Shown here: positions 1 through 8,816 of the stretch, one piece after another
How the letters are laid out: each line of letters starts with the position of its first letter
How positions within the stretch are numbered: the stretch's first letter is position 1
DNA from: Pseudoscardovia radai
Lineage (GTDB): Bacteria > Actinomycetota > Actinomycetes > Actinomycetales > Bifidobacteriaceae
Direction of reading: 5' to 3'
DNA: 64,000 bases
Assembly (NCBI RefSeq): GCF_002259605.1
Contig: NZ_MWWR01000008.1
Location: forward strand, 62,001 to 126,000
Position numbers and translations under genes: made by a program
Notes under the pieces: generated by a model
What the model was told of the DNA's origin: nothing
Databases searched by the model: none
Seen by the model: only the letters and a program-made list of their open reading frames with translations

Positions 1-598
1 ATTTGGCCGCCATGTCGCGCGTCTCCACCACCACGGCGCGGGCGTCGGAGTTATTCGCGATATTGCGGATCTGCTCGGCGGAGTCGGTGTCGTAGACGGT
101 GGCGATCACCGCGCCCACGGCCAGTGCCGCGGCATCGAAGACATCCCACTCGTAGCTCGTGTGGCACATGAAGGCGATCGCGTCGCCCTTCTCGAGGCCG
201 ATGTGGATGAGGCCCTTGGCGACGCGGCGGATGTCGGCGAGCGTCTCGGCCGCGGTCATCGTGACCCACTGGCCGTCCTTCTTGTACGAGAACAGCGGAT
301 CGTCGGGCATGCGGCGGGCGCGGTCCTCGTACAGCGTGTAGACGGTGGCATCGTCGTCGATGCTGTCGACGCCTTCGGTGCGCGAGGTCAGCAGGCCCGT
401 CTTCTCGTCGATGTACGTCGTCGTCGGATAGTCCTTCGACCACCACGCCTCGTACGGCAGCTTCGACGTGTCGATGGCCGAGGTGGGGGTGACGTCTTCG
501 TCATAGTCGGGAGTGTCGGTGTCGGAGTACTTTCCGAGGCGATGGGCGCGCTGTGCCACTCCTGCGACGGAGGACTTGATGGATTGGAAGAATGTCAC
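1..598 (-). CDS. Long-chain acyl-CoA synthetase (AMP-forming), N-terminal part
   Basis: This is the first 199 codons of a gene that runs off the left edge on the minus strand. The translation starts GTG-ACA-TTC-TTC (MTFFQSIKSS) and is preceded by a purine-rich ribosome site (GAGGAG) at about 603-608. It contains blocks usual near the N-terminus of AMP-dependent acyl-CoA ligases: a stretch reading ATVYTLYEDRARRMPDDPLF, then FSYKKDGQWVTMT, then GLEKGDAIAFMCHTSYEW and GAVIATVYDTDSAEQI. By family the enzyme activates a fatty acid through an acyl-adenylate and loads it on CoA at the inner membrane face. The ATP-binding and adenylate motifs lie beyond the window, so the substrate is unknown. The gene is divergent from the transhydrogenase operon. 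Confidence 0.85.
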   Translation of the reverse strand, partial: MTFFQSIKSSVAGVAQRAHRLGKYSDTDTPDYDEDVTPTSAIDTSKLPYEAWWSKDYPTTTYIDEKTGLLTSRTEGVDSIDDDATVYTLYEDRARRMPDDPLFSYKKDGQWVTMTAAETLADIRRVAKGLIHIGLEKGDAIAFMCHTSYEWDVFDAAALAVGAVIATVYDTDSAEQIRNIANNSDARAVVVETRDMAAK

Positions 599-662
599 GG
601 TATCTCCTCTTCTATTTGTCCTTCATGAATTGTACAGGGGTGCGGCGGCAAATCCTTTCGAT

Positions 663-697
663 AACCTCCGGTGGGTTCGCCCCACCGGAGGTTTTTC
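663..697 (+). terminator. Intrinsic-terminator-like hairpin in a divergent intergenic region
   Basis: Perfect 13-bp inverted repeat, arms 663-675 and 681-693, loop TTCGC, followed by a T run on the plus strand. It lies between two divergent genes, so it does not end either of them. It could be an attenuator or the end of a short transcript. The rest of 599-874 shows no gene. Confidence 0.6.
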
Positions 698-874
698 GTA
701 TGCGATGGCGGTCACCCCCGCGCGGCTGTTCCGGGCCGTCCGCCGTCCGTGGCATGGACCGGGGGTGTCCATTGTCTGGTGCGCACGCCTCGGGGTCTGG
801 GAAAGTGGGTTATTATCGGCCACGGTGCCCTCTGCCGTGAGGGGCCGTTCGTATTGTGTAAGGAGGAGGATCCA

Positions 875-2044
875 GTGGCAGATCAGTCACAGGCAACAGT
901 GGCCTATGGCGTCTTCAACGAGACCTCGGATCATGAGAAAAGGGTGGCGCTGACGCCTGACATCGTGACGCGCCTGAAGAAGTCCGGCGTCACATGCCTG
1001 ATCGAGAAGGGCGCGGGAGAGGCCGCCCTGTATTCCGACGACGATTACGCCAAGGCAGGCGCGAAGGTCGTAGACCGCGACGGCGTCATCGCCGGCGCCC
1101 AGGCCTTCGGCTTCGTGGGCCGCCCGGACGACGCGCTTATCGCCAAGCTCCCCAAGGGCTCGTGGGTTATCGGCATGCTCGGCTCGTTCACCGACAAGGA
1201 CTACGTCGAGTCCCTGAACCAGCACGGCCTCGTCGCCGTCGCCATCGAGAAGTTGCCCCGCCAGCTGAGCTCCGCCCAGTCCATGGACGAGATGACCAGC
1301 CAGAACTCCGTCATGGGCTACAAGGCCGCCCTCGTCGCGGCCAACGAGTACGGCGCCTTCTTCCCGATGATGACCACCGCCGCCGGCACCATCCGCCCGG
1401 CCAAGGTGCTCGTCCTCGGCGCCGGCATCGCCGGCCTCCAGGCCATCGCCACCGCCCGCCGCCTCGGCGCGGTCGTGACGGCATACGATGTCCGCCCCGC
1501 CTCGAAGAACGAGGTCCTCTCGCTCGGCGCGAAGTTCCTCGACCTTGGCCTCGACTTCTCCAAGGGGCAGGGCGAAGGCGGCTACGCGCGTGCCCTCACC
1601 CCCGAGGAGCAGGCGCAGCAGCAGGCCGCCGTCGACCAGAAGGCCGCCGGCTTCGACGTCATCATCACCACCGCGAAGGTGCCCGGCCGCAAGCCTCCGG
1701 TCCTCCTGACCAAGGCCGGCGTCGACGGCCTCAAGCGCGGCGCCGTCATCGTGGATTGCGCGGCCTCGGACCTGGGCGGCAACGTGCCCGGCTCCGTGCC
1801 CGAGCAGACCATCGTCACCGACAACGGCGTCAAGATCATCGGCGCCCCGACGCTGTCGAGCGAGGTGTCCACCACCGCGTCGAACCTGCTGGCCCGCAAC
1901 GTGGCCGACGTCCTGACCCATTTCATCCGCGACGGCAAGCTGTCCGTCGACCTGTCCGAGGAGCTCGACGACAAGATGGTCGTCGCCGGCCGCCCCGCCC
2001 AGGCCGCGGCCGACGCCCAGGCCGACGCCGCCAAGAAGGCGTAA
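875..2044 (+). CDS. pntA: Proton-translocating NAD(P) transhydrogenase, alpha subunit domain I (PntA1)
   Basis: 389 residues from GTG 875, which follows an AGGAGGAGG ribosome site at 861-869. The open frame extends further upstream but without a ribosome site. The protein is the NAD(H)-binding domain I of transhydrogenase. It has the alanine-dehydrogenase/PntA N-terminal fold (HEKRVALTPDIVTRLKKSGV), the QNSVMGYKAAL segment, and a Rossmann site at VLVLGAGIAGLQAIATARRLGA followed by the mobile loop. It exchanges hydride between NADH and NADP+ together with PntB, coupled to proton movement through the membrane parts PntA2 and PntB. As in actinobacteria generally, the alpha chain is split into two genes here. 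The next gene starts 12 bp downstream, so this is one operon. The likely role is NADPH supply. Confidence 0.93.
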   Translation: MADQSQATVAYGVFNETSDHEKRVALTPDIVTRLKKSGVTCLIEKGAGEAALYSDDDYAKAGAKVVDRDGVIAGAQAFGFVGRPDDALIAKLPKGSWVIGMLGSFTDKDYVESLNQHGLVAVAIEKLPRQLSSAQSMDEMTSQNSVMGYKAALVAANEYGAFFPMMTTAAGTIRPAKVLVLGAGIAGLQAIATARRLGAVVTAYDVRPASKNEVLSLGAKFLDLGLDFSKGQGEGGYARALTPEEQAQQQAAVDQKAAGFDVIITTAKVPGRKPPVLLTKAGVDGLKRGAVIVDCAASDLGGNVPGSVPEQTIVTDNGVKIIGAPTLSSEVSTTASNLLARNVADVLTHFIRDGKLSVDLSEELDDKMVVAGRPAQAAADAQADAAKKA

Positions 2045-2056
2045 AGGAGAGACCGC

Positions 2057-2374
2057 ATGAATACCATCGTCGTTTCCATCACCCTGTTCATCCTCGCCCT
2101 GCTCATCGGCATCGAGGTCATCGGCAAGGTCCCCGCGACCCTGCACACGCCGCTGATGTCGGGCGGCAACTCCATCCACGGCATCGTGCTCGTCGGCGTC
2201 ATCATCGTGGCGGCCCACGCGGACACCCCGCTCGCCCTCGTGTTCGTGGGCCTCGCGGCGCTGCTCGGCACCATCAACGTGGTCGGCGGCTATGTGGTGA
2301 CCGAGCGCATGCTCGAGATGTTCAAGCCGAAGAAGGACGTCGAGGCCAAGTCCGACGCCAAGGCCGAGAAGTAA
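2057..2374 (+). CDS. Transhydrogenase alpha subunit, membrane part (PntA2)
   Basis: 105 residues, ATG preceded by AAAGGAGAG. It begins with a transmembrane helix (TIVVSITLFILALLIGIEVI), followed by KVPATLHTPLMSGGNSIHGI, which is characteristic of the C-terminal membrane domain of PntA, and then two more hydrophobic segments. The C-terminus is a short charged tail (KPKKDVEAKSDAKAEK). It forms part of the proton channel of the transhydrogenase with PntB. It lies 12 bp after pntA1 and 14 bp before pntB. The split of domain I from this membrane part is the normal arrangement in several bacterial lineages and is not a frameshift: each gene has its own start and ribosome site. Confidence 0.92.
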   Translation: MNTIVVSITLFILALLIGIEVIGKVPATLHTPLMSGGNSIHGIVLVGVIIVAAHADTPLALVFVGLAALLGTINVVGGYVVTERMLEMFKPKKDVEAKSDAKAEK

Positions 2375-2388
2375 GGAGAGGCCGCACC

Positions 2389-3822
2389 GTGACAGCATTC
2401 GAAATCATCCAGTGGTTCGTGTACCTGTTCGCCTCCGTGCTTTTCGTGCGCGGCCTGCACTACATGAACTCCCCGAAGACCGCCGTCAAGGGCAACCACG
2501 TGTCCATCCTGGGCATGGTGATCGCCGTCATCATGGCCTTCGTCGGCTTCTTCTATGACACCGAGGGCAAGCGCTTCACCGCCGACTTCAACGTCACCGC
2601 GCTGATCGTCGTGGTCGCGTGCATCCTCGTCGGCGCCATCGTCGGCGTGCGCCTGGCCACCAAGACGAAGTCCACGGACTTCCCGCAGCTCGTGTCGCTG
2701 TTCAATACGGTCGGCGGCGGCGCCGCGGCCCTCGTCGCGCTCAACGACATCATGAACACCACCGATGACGAGGTCAGCCTCGTCCTGCTCATCACCGCGG
2801 GACTCGGCGTCATCATCGGCTCCGTGACGTTCTCCGGCTCGCTCGTGGCCGCCGGCAAGCTCCAGCGCATCCTGTCGGGCAAGCCCGCCCACATCCCGGG
2901 CAAGACCTTCCTGACGCTGCTCAACATCGCCGCCATCATCGCGTCGTTCGTGCTGCTGTGCGCGCAGCCGGACCAGCGCAGCCTCTGGGCGATCGTGGCG
3001 CTCGCGCTGTCGTTCATCTACGGCCTGCTCTTCGTGTTCCCGATCGGCGGCGCCGATATGCCGGTCGTCATCTCCGTGTTGAACGCGTGCACCGGTACGG
3101 CCGTCGCCATGTCGGGCCTCGCGCTTGGCAACGTGGCGCTGATCGTGGCCGGCGCCCTTGTGGGCGCGTCCGGCATGACGCTGTCGGTGCTTATGGCGAA
3201 GGCCATGAACCGCAAGCTCAGCGCCGTGCTCCTGGGCGGCTTCGGCGGTGACGATGCCGCGGCCGCCGCGGGCGACGGTCCGCAGGGCACGATGAAGGAG
3301 ACCTCCGCCGACGACGTGGCCATGCAGCTCGCCTACGCGCAGAAGGTCATCTTCGTGCCGGGCTTCGGCCTGGCGCAGGCGCAGGCCCAGCGCGACCTCG
3401 CCGACCTCGGCGCGATGCTCGAGAAGAAGGGCATCGAGGTCGAGTACGCCATCCACCCGGTGGCCGGCCGTATGCCGGGCCACATGAACGTGCTGCTCGC
3501 CGAGGCCAACGTGCCGTACGAGGAGCTCGTCGACCGCGATGACATCAACCCGCAGTTCCCGCAGGCCAACGTCGCGCTCGTGGTGGGCGCCAACGACGTC
3601 ACGAACCCCGCCGCCCGCAGGCCCGGCACGCCGGTTTCCGGCATGCCGATCCTCGACGTCGACAAGGCGCAGCACGTCGTGGTCATCAAGCGTGGCCGCG
3701 GCACCGGCTACGCCGGCATCCAGAACGAGCTGTACTTCCAGGACAACACGCAGATGCTGTTCGGCGACGCCAAGAAGGAGCTCGAGGAGATCATCGCCGC
3801 GCTCAAGGAGCTCGACGCCTGA
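2389..3822 (+). CDS. pntB: NAD(P) transhydrogenase beta subunit
   Basis: 477 residues from GTG 2389 with AAGGAGAGG upstream. The first ~270 residues are a series of membrane helices. After a linker the C-terminal ~180 residues form the NADP(H)-binding domain III, recognisable from VIFVPGFGLAQAQAQRDLADL, the AIHPVAGRMPGHMNVLLAEA segment, VALVVGANDVTNPAAR, PVSGMPILDVDKA and the terminal GYAGIQNELYF block. It is a partner of PntA1 and PntA2 in the same operon. Its length matches the family. A GC-rich hairpin with a short T run follows the gene. Confidence 0.95.
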   Translation: MTAFEIIQWFVYLFASVLFVRGLHYMNSPKTAVKGNHVSILGMVIAVIMAFVGFFYDTEGKRFTADFNVTALIVVVACILVGAIVGVRLATKTKSTDFPQLVSLFNTVGGGAAALVALNDIMNTTDDEVSLVLLITAGLGVIIGSVTFSGSLVAAGKLQRILSGKPAHIPGKTFLTLLNIAAIIASFVLLCAQPDQRSLWAIVALALSFIYGLLFVFPIGGADMPVVISVLNACTGTAVAMSGLALGNVALIVAGALVGASGMTLSVLMAKAMNRKLSAVLLGGFGGDDAAAAAGDGPQGTMKETSADDVAMQLAYAQKVIFVPGFGLAQAQAQRDLADLGAMLEKKGIEVEYAIHPVAGRMPGHMNVLLAEANVPYEELVDRDDINPQFPQANVALVVGANDVTNPAARRPGTPVSGMPILDVDKAQHVVVIKRGRGTGYAGIQNELYFQDNTQMLFGDAKKELEEIIAALKELDA

Positions 3823-3868
3823 TATCCGCCTCTGCGCCGGCGCCGCTTCATCGTGACGCCGGTTTGGC

Positions 3869-3914
3869 AAGCCGCCGCGGTGGGTCCCGCATGGATCCGC
3901 CGCGGCGGCTTTGC
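3869..3914 (+). terminator. Terminator of the pnt operon
   Basis: Perfect 12-bp inverted repeat, arms 3869-3880 and 3900-3911, with a 19-base loop and TTT on the plus-strand side. It starts 46 bp after the pntB stop. Confidence 0.7.
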
Positions 3915-3947
3915 TATGCCGGCGCTGTTTTGCTATGCCGGCGCTGT
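3910..3947 (+). repeat. Two perfect tandem copies of a 19-bp sequence
   Basis: The unit TTTGCTATGCCGGCGCTGT occurs at 3910-3928 and again at 3929-3947 with no mismatch. The first copy begins inside the pntB terminator tail. This looks like a recent slippage duplication. The rest of the gap up to rplY contains only a leader hairpin (arms 4066-4073 and 4079-4086). Confidence 0.9.
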
Positions 3948-4198
3948 GGTCGACGGGCGTGGAAGGATCCACGATGGCTCCATCGGTTCCGCGATGTTGC
4001 GCCGGTCGGCGCCGCGTGGTAGGTTACTTCCTTGGTGCGTGCACGAGCACGCCCGCTTTGGCGAGGGAACCGCAGTCGGCGGTTCCGTAATCGACTGGGC
4101 TTCTAGATCCGCGCGGCGCATTCCGCGCGTTCTCAAGACTCGTCGATGTGTTGAAGCAAATCCCGAAACAGCGGAATTCCGCATGGAGGAAACACATC

Positions 4199-4828
4199 AT
4201 GGCAGCCATCGTTCTCAATGGCACTGAGCGTACCGAGTTCGGCAAGGGTGCTGCGCGCCGCATGCGCGTCGCCGGCCTCATCCCGGCCACCATCTACGCG
4301 GGCGGCAACCAGCCCGTCTACATCGAGCTTCCGATGCGCGAGACCACCAATGCCCTGCGCCACACGAACGCCCTGTACCAGATCAAGTTCGGCGACCAGA
4401 CCAAGCACGCGGTCGTCAAGGACGTCCAGCGCAACCCGGTCAAGCGCATCATCGAGCACATCGACTTCTACGAGGTCGTCGCCGGCGAGAAGATCACCGT
4501 CGAGGTGCCGGTGTTCGTCGAGGGCACGCCGAAGGGCGCCGCCGTGGCGTTCGTCGACATCCAGGAGCTCGCCGTGCGCGCCGACGTCACCAACCTGCCG
4601 GAGCGCATCGTCGTTTCCGTCGACGGCCTGCAGGACGGCGACAAGGTGTTCGCCAAGGACGTCAAGCTGCCGGAGGGCGCCGAGCTCGCCGAGCACGTGA
4701 ACCCGGAGGAGTCCGTCGTGTCCGTCGAGGTGCCGGAAGAGGATGTGCCGGAGACGGCCGCCCCGGCTGCCGACGCCACCGCCGATGCCGCGGCCGCTGC
4801 CCCGGCTGCCGACGCCGACAAGGCCTGA
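4199..4828 (+). CDS. rplY: Large-subunit ribosomal protein L25/general stress protein Ctc
   Basis: 209 residues from ATG 4199, with GGAGGA at 4185-4190. The N-terminal ~90 residues are the 5S-rRNA-binding L25 fold (GKGAARRMRVAGLIPATIYA, HAVVKDVQRNPVKRIIEHIDFY). The rest is the TL5/Ctc C-terminal beta domain with the conserved LAEHVNPEESVVSVEVPEE segment. It ends in a low-complexity Ala/Pro/Asp tail, common in actinobacterial copies. It binds 5S rRNA in the 50S subunit. It has its own leader and terminator, so it is probably monocistronic. The 8-bp perfect leader hairpin (4066-4086) could fold in the mRNA, but no regulation is proved by sequence alone. Confidence 0.93.
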   Translation: MAAIVLNGTERTEFGKGAARRMRVAGLIPATIYAGGNQPVYIELPMRETTNALRHTNALYQIKFGDQTKHAVVKDVQRNPVKRIIEHIDFYEVVAGEKITVEVPVFVEGTPKGAAVAFVDIQELAVRADVTNLPERIVVSVDGLQDGDKVFAKDVKLPEGAELAEHVNPEESVVSVEVPEEDVPETAAPAADATADAAAAAPAADADKA

Positions 4829-4860
4829 TTCGCGCGCCACACGGCGCAATCGGTATTCAA

Positions 4861-4897
4861 AACGGACCGTCGCGGTTTTCCGCGGCGGTCCGTTTCG
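4861..4897 (+). terminator. Terminator of rplY
   Basis: 15-bp stem (arms 4861-4875 and 4880-4894, one G-T pair), TTTT loop, followed by TTCGTTC. The remaining ~400 bases before ilvE contain no supported gene and no clear promoter. Confidence 0.8.
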
Positions 4898-5294
4898 TTC
4901 TGTGCCTTTCGTTGTTCGCTGTGCGGCGCGGTGTCTTCTGACTCGCCGATTGAGCCGCCTGTCGCGTCGGCGGGTGGCCCAGAGCGGGGAGGGCGGCTAT
5001 CATCGTGGAGTGGAGGAACTCCCCACACCTGCATGGCATGGCCGCACGGCGCTGCCAGGCACAGCGTTGCCATGCGCCGAGCGCGTCACCGCGCGCCGAC
5101 TGCGCGCCGACCGCATGCGCCGCGACCGTCCGCATGGCGGATACGGCTTTCAGAATGTGAACCGTCCCGCTCCGCGCCCGGGAGGATGTGAGAGAGTAAC
5201 ACCATCACGCGGCGTCACAAGCGCCGCCCCACCATAACGAAAATGCCGCAAAACGGCGATGCCGTGTTTACGAGCAAAGCAAAGAAGTAAAGGT

Positions 5295-6422
5295 ATGACT
5301 GAGAATTCTCATCACGATCCCGCGGCTCTTAACGAGCTCGCTGCGAAGTTCACCGTCCTGCCGAACGACAACCCGACGCCGGATGCCAAGCGCGAGGAGC
5401 TGATCGACAAGCCGAAGTTCGGCCAGCTGTTCTCTGACAACATGGCCCATATGACGTGGACCGCCGGCGAAGGCTGGACCGACCGCCGCATCGAGCCGTA
5501 CGCACCGCTCAAGCTCGACCCGGGCGCATCCGTGCTGCATTATGCTCAGGAGGTCTTCGAGGGCCTCAAGGCCTACCACCACGCCGACGGCTCCATCTGG
5601 ATCTTCCGCCCGGACGCCAACGCCGAGCGTTTCCAGAACTCCGCCACGCGTCTGGCCCTGCCGGAGCTTCCCGTCGATGACTTCATCGGTTCCGTGGCCG
5701 CCCTTATCAAGCGCGACCACAAGTGGGTCCCGACCCGCCGCGAGTACACGCTGTACATGCGTCCGTTCATGTTCGCCTCCGAGCCGTTCCTCGGCGTGCG
5801 CAAGGCGCAGGAAGTCGAGTACTGCGTCATCGCGTCCCCGTCCGGTCCGTACTTCCCGGGCGGCGTCAAGCCGGTGAGCATCTGGGTGGAAGACAAGTGG
5901 TTCCGCACCGGCCCCGGTGGCACGGGCTTCGCCAAGTGCGGCGGCAACTACGCCGCCTCCCTCATCGGCGAGTACAACGGCATCGACCACGGCTGCCAGC
6001 AGGTGTGCTTCGTCGACGCGGCCACCAAGACGTACCTCGAGGAGCTCGGCGGCATGAACATGATGGTCGTGCACAAGGACGGCCACGTGGAGACCCCGAG
6101 CCTGACGGGCAACATCCTTCCGGGCGTCACCCGCCGCTCCCTCATCCAGCTCATCCAGGATGACGGCCGCGACGTGGTCGAGACCATGATCAAGCTCGAC
6201 GACCTGCTCGAGGACATCAAGTCCGGCGAGGTCACCGAGGTCTTCGCCTGCGGCACCGCCGCCATCATCACCCCGATCGGTCGCTTCAAGTCCGAGAAGT
6301 TCGACGTCGAGGTCAACGGCGGCCAGTCCGGCGAGTACACGATGAAGCTGCGCAACCAGCTCCTCGGCATCCAGCTCGGCGAGGTCGAGGACCCGCATAA
6401 CTGGATGTGGAAGGTCATGTGA
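5295..6422 (+). CDS. ilvE: Branched-chain amino-acid aminotransferase
   Basis: 375 residues from ATG 5295 (MTENSHHDPAAL). A start 12 codons upstream at 5259 is possible, but the family N-terminus fits 5295. It is a class IV PLP aminotransferase of the long actinobacterial/eukaryotic BCAT type: MTWTAGEGWTDRRIEPYAPL, LHYAQEVFEGLKAYHHADGS, YMRPFMFASEPFLGV, then AKCGGNYAAS, where the lysine of the KCGGNYA block is the expected PLP Schiff-base residue. LGGMNMMVVHKDG and FACGTAAIITPIG bind the cofactor phosphate and the substrate carboxylate in the family. It transfers the amino group between Val/Leu/Ile and 2-oxoglutarate in the cytoplasm. It stands alone between two terminators. Confidence 0.95.
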   Translation: MTENSHHDPAALNELAAKFTVLPNDNPTPDAKREELIDKPKFGQLFSDNMAHMTWTAGEGWTDRRIEPYAPLKLDPGASVLHYAQEVFEGLKAYHHADGSIWIFRPDANAERFQNSATRLALPELPVDDFIGSVAALIKRDHKWVPTRREYTLYMRPFMFASEPFLGVRKAQEVEYCVIASPSGPYFPGGVKPVSIWVEDKWFRTGPGGTGFAKCGGNYAASLIGEYNGIDHGCQQVCFVDAATKTYLEELGGMNMMVVHKDGHVETPSLTGNILPGVTRRSLIQLIQDDGRDVVETMIKLDDLLEDIKSGEVTEVFACGTAAIITPIGRFKSEKFDVEVNGGQSGEYTMKLRNQLLGIQLGEVEDPHNWMWKVM

Positions 6423-6437
6423 ACCGTGGCATAGCTT

Positions 6438-6473
6438 CCGTGGCCGTCGCGGTTTCGTCGCGGCCACGGTTTC
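6438..6473 (+). terminator. First terminator after ilvE
   Basis: 9-bp perfect stem, arms 6438-6446 and 6461-6469, followed by TTTC, beginning 15 bp after the ilvE stop. Confidence 0.65.
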
Positions 6474-6551
6474 GCAGAGGTCACGATTTTGCAGAGATCA
6501 TGGTGTGCTGAACCACGATCTATACGCTGAATCACTTCAGTGAAGCCATTG

Positions 6552-6603
6552 CAGTTCGGGCTTCCAGCCTTGCGGGGCTGGAAGCCCGAACTGTTTGTCG
6601 TTT
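6552..6603 (+). terminator. Second, very strong hairpin after ilvE
   Basis: Perfect 18-bp inverted repeat, arms 6552-6569 and 6576-6593, six-base loop, followed by TTTGTCGTTTG. It starts 82 bp after the first hairpin with no gene between, so it is a tandem back-up terminator or the end of a small transcript. Confidence 0.75.
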
Positions 6604-6738
6604 GTTGTATCTCGCGTGCGCGTGCCTCTATGCCTGCATGCCTGCCGTTTCCGTGTTACGCGTGCCCCTGCGCGCGTTCCTGTGTGCCGTTCCCGTTCCG
6701 CCATGCGTCGCGCAGTCGTCCACGAATGGCCTGGATGG

Positions 6739-6767
6739 TTGACAATCTCGGCGTGTCGCATTACGTT
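6739..6767 (+). promoter_or_regulatory. Candidate promoter in the region before the NSS transporter
   Basis: A consensus -35 box TTGACA at 6739-6744 and TACGTT at 6762-6767 with a 17-bp spacer. The -10 is weak. If used, the leader would be about 380 bases. That leader holds a degenerate repeat rich in ATGAATGACATGG-like words at about 6990-7065 and no supported gene. Confidence 0.35.
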
Positions 6768-7156
6768 GGGGTGCGGTTAAGCGGTTCGCAAGCATTCGCC
6801 CAGCGTCACAAAACGCGGGGGAGGAATCTTCGCGTCAGTGTCTCCGACAACGCACACAATGCGTGGGGAGGCGACCCATGGTTGCCGCGCCATAATTCGG
6901 ATGCCTACACGGCATGGCGATTGCCTTGCATCAGGCTTCCGGGACGTGAGTGCGCCCAGCGTTGGTTTTCGTAAAGTCCGTCTGATGCCGGTTGCATGAA
7001 TGGTATGAACGACATCAGTGACACGGATGCATGAATGACATGGTTCCATCAATGACATGGCTGGTACGGATGGTTGTGCGCTGTTGTCGGCGACATGCAC
7101 AATCCCTGTGCTGCTGAGAGCCTCACGCAACGTTCCCCATAGAGAAGAGAGAAAGA

Positions 7157-8554
7157 ATGTCAAACACCGAAACCACAGCCGTGGATAAGGGTGAGAAAAG
7201 GGCGAGCTTCACCGGGCGCATCGGCTATGTGATGGCCGCCGCCGGTTCGGCAATCGGCCTGGGCAACATCTGGAGGTTCCCGTACCTCGCCGCTAAATAC
7301 GGCGGCGCCGTGTTTCTGATCGTCTACCTGATCAGCGTGTACACCTTCGGCTACGTGCTCATCACGTCGGAAACCGTCATCGGCCGCAAGACCAAGAAAA
7401 GCCCGGTCGGTGCCTTCCGCCACTTCGGCAACACGAAGGCGCACAGCTTCGGCGGCTGGATCAACGCCATCATCCCCATGCTCATCGCCCCGTATTACTC
7501 CGTCATCGGCGGCTGGGTGCTCTACTACATGTTCTCCTACATGCAGGGGCAGGTCAAGGAGCTGGGCGGAGACAATGCGTTCACGAACTTCATCTCCAGC
7601 GGCACGTCCGTGGAATTCTGGTTCCTCGTGTTCGCCGTCTGCACGATTGCCGTCATCTTCTTCGGCGTGCAGAACGGCGTGGAGCGCGTCTCCAAGGTGC
7701 TGCTGCCGGTTCTCGTTGTGCTGTCCGTCGTCGTGTGCATCTATTCGTGCACGCGCCCCGGAGCCATCGATGGCATCAAGTACTTCTTCATCCCGCAGAT
7801 GCAGAACGTGTCGTGGATGACCTTCGTCACCGCCATCGGCCAGATGTTCTACTCGCTGTCCTGCGCCATGGGCATCCTCATCACGTATGGCTCGTACATG
7901 AAGCGTGACGTGAGCATCGAGAAGTCCACCACGCAGGTCGAGTTCTTCGACACTCTCATCGCCGTGCTCGCCGGTCTTATGATCATTCCCGCCGTATTCG
8001 CCTTCTATGGCAATGATGCGTCGCAGACGCTCAAGGCGGGTCCGTCGCTGATGTTCATCACCATGCCGAAGGTGTTCGGCAGCATGGGCTTCGGCATGGC
8101 CATCGGCATCGTGTTCTTCCTGCTCGTGTTCCTCGCCGCGCTCACCAGCTCCATCTCGCTGATGGAAAGCGCCGTCTCCACGTTCCAGGACGAGCTCGGC
8201 ATGTCCCGTCCGATCGCCACGCTCACGTACGGCGGCATCTACATCGTGCTCGGCACACTCTCCAGCCTGGGATTCAACGTGCTTGGCAACGTCAAGCTGC
8301 TCGGCATGGACTTCCTCGACTTCTTCGACTTCATCACGAACTCCGTGATGATGCCGATCGCCGCCATCGCCATCTGCCTGCTGGTGCTGCGCTCCGTCAC
8401 GCTCAAGGGTGTCGAGGACGAGGTGACGTACGATGGCGCGCCGTTCAAGCGCAAGAAGGTGTACAACTTCGTCGTCAAGTACGTGTGCATCGCGTTCCTC
8501 GTGATCATCTTGGTGAGCTCCGTGCTCAATGCGTTCGGCGTGATCCATATGTGA
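7157..8554 (+). CDS. Neurotransmitter:sodium symporter (NSS/SNF) family transporter
   Basis: 465 residues from ATG 7157, with a purine-rich GAGAAAGA ribosome site. The N-terminus carries the family hallmark GRIGYVMAAAGSAIGLGNIW, followed by RFPYLAAKYGGAVFLIVYL. This is the unwound first helix that binds substrate and the two sodium ions. About eleven hydrophobic segments follow. The family imports amino acids or related amines with Na+; at ~465 residues it is the short bacterial form (MhsT-like rather than LeuT-like). The substrate cannot be read from the sequence. It is a single gene with a hairpin downstream. The C-terminus is a short charged loop and one last helix (YVCIAFLVIILVSSVLNAFG). 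Confidence 0.92.
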   Translation: MSNTETTAVDKGEKRASFTGRIGYVMAAAGSAIGLGNIWRFPYLAAKYGGAVFLIVYLISVYTFGYVLITSETVIGRKTKKSPVGAFRHFGNTKAHSFGGWINAIIPMLIAPYYSVIGGWVLYYMFSYMQGQVKELGGDNAFTNFISSGTSVEFWFLVFAVCTIAVIFFGVQNGVERVSKVLLPVLVVLSVVVCIYSCTRPGAIDGIKYFFIPQMQNVSWMTFVTAIGQMFYSLSCAMGILITYGSYMKRDVSIEKSTTQVEFFDTLIAVLAGLMIIPAVFAFYGNDASQTLKAGPSLMFITMPKVFGSMGFGMAIGIVFFLLVFLAALTSSISLMESAVSTFQDELGMSRPIATLTYGGIYIVLGTLSSLGFNVLGNVKLLGMDFLDFFDFITNSVMMPIAAIAICLLVLRSVTLKGVEDEVTYDGAPFKRKKVYNFVVKYVCIAFLVIILVSSVLNAFGVIHM

Positions 8555-8733
8555 GGCGGGGGAGCCCGATGTGAGCCGGGGCGCCGATGAACCGGTTGCG
8601 AGACCGTTGCGGCCGGATGAGTCCGGATCCGCGACGGTTCCGTGACCGTTCCGCTCCGGTGAGGTGCTGCCCCGGGGACGGACACTTGTCTGACTCATGG
8701 CATGCCACCGGGTTCAACACGCCCCCTTCGATG

Positions 8734-8766
8734 CGCGGCCATCGCCTCAGTGCGGTGGCCGCGTTC
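8734..8766 (+). terminator. Hairpin downstream of the NSS transporter
   Basis: 12-bp stem with one G-T pair (arms 8734-8745 and 8752-8763), followed by TTC. It is 180 bp after the stop codon and just before the 84-bp repeat array. Confidence 0.5.
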
Positions 8767-8816
8767 TCATATCCGTGCGCGGGTTATGAGGTGGCGGCGC
8801 GTGCGCTCGCGACGGT

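Noticed and set aside
671-874. N-terminal extension of PntA from 671
   Set aside because: Open frame only. The region contains the terminator hairpin and lacks a ribosome site, and homology starts after GTG 875.
994-2388. Long upstream extension of the PntB frame
   Set aside because: It is an Arg/Pro-rich shadow of pntA1 in another frame. The real start is GTG 2389.
2057-3822. Frameshifted single pntA gene
   Set aside because: The alpha subunit is split into two genes, but each has its own ribosome site and start, and the split is normal for many bacteria.
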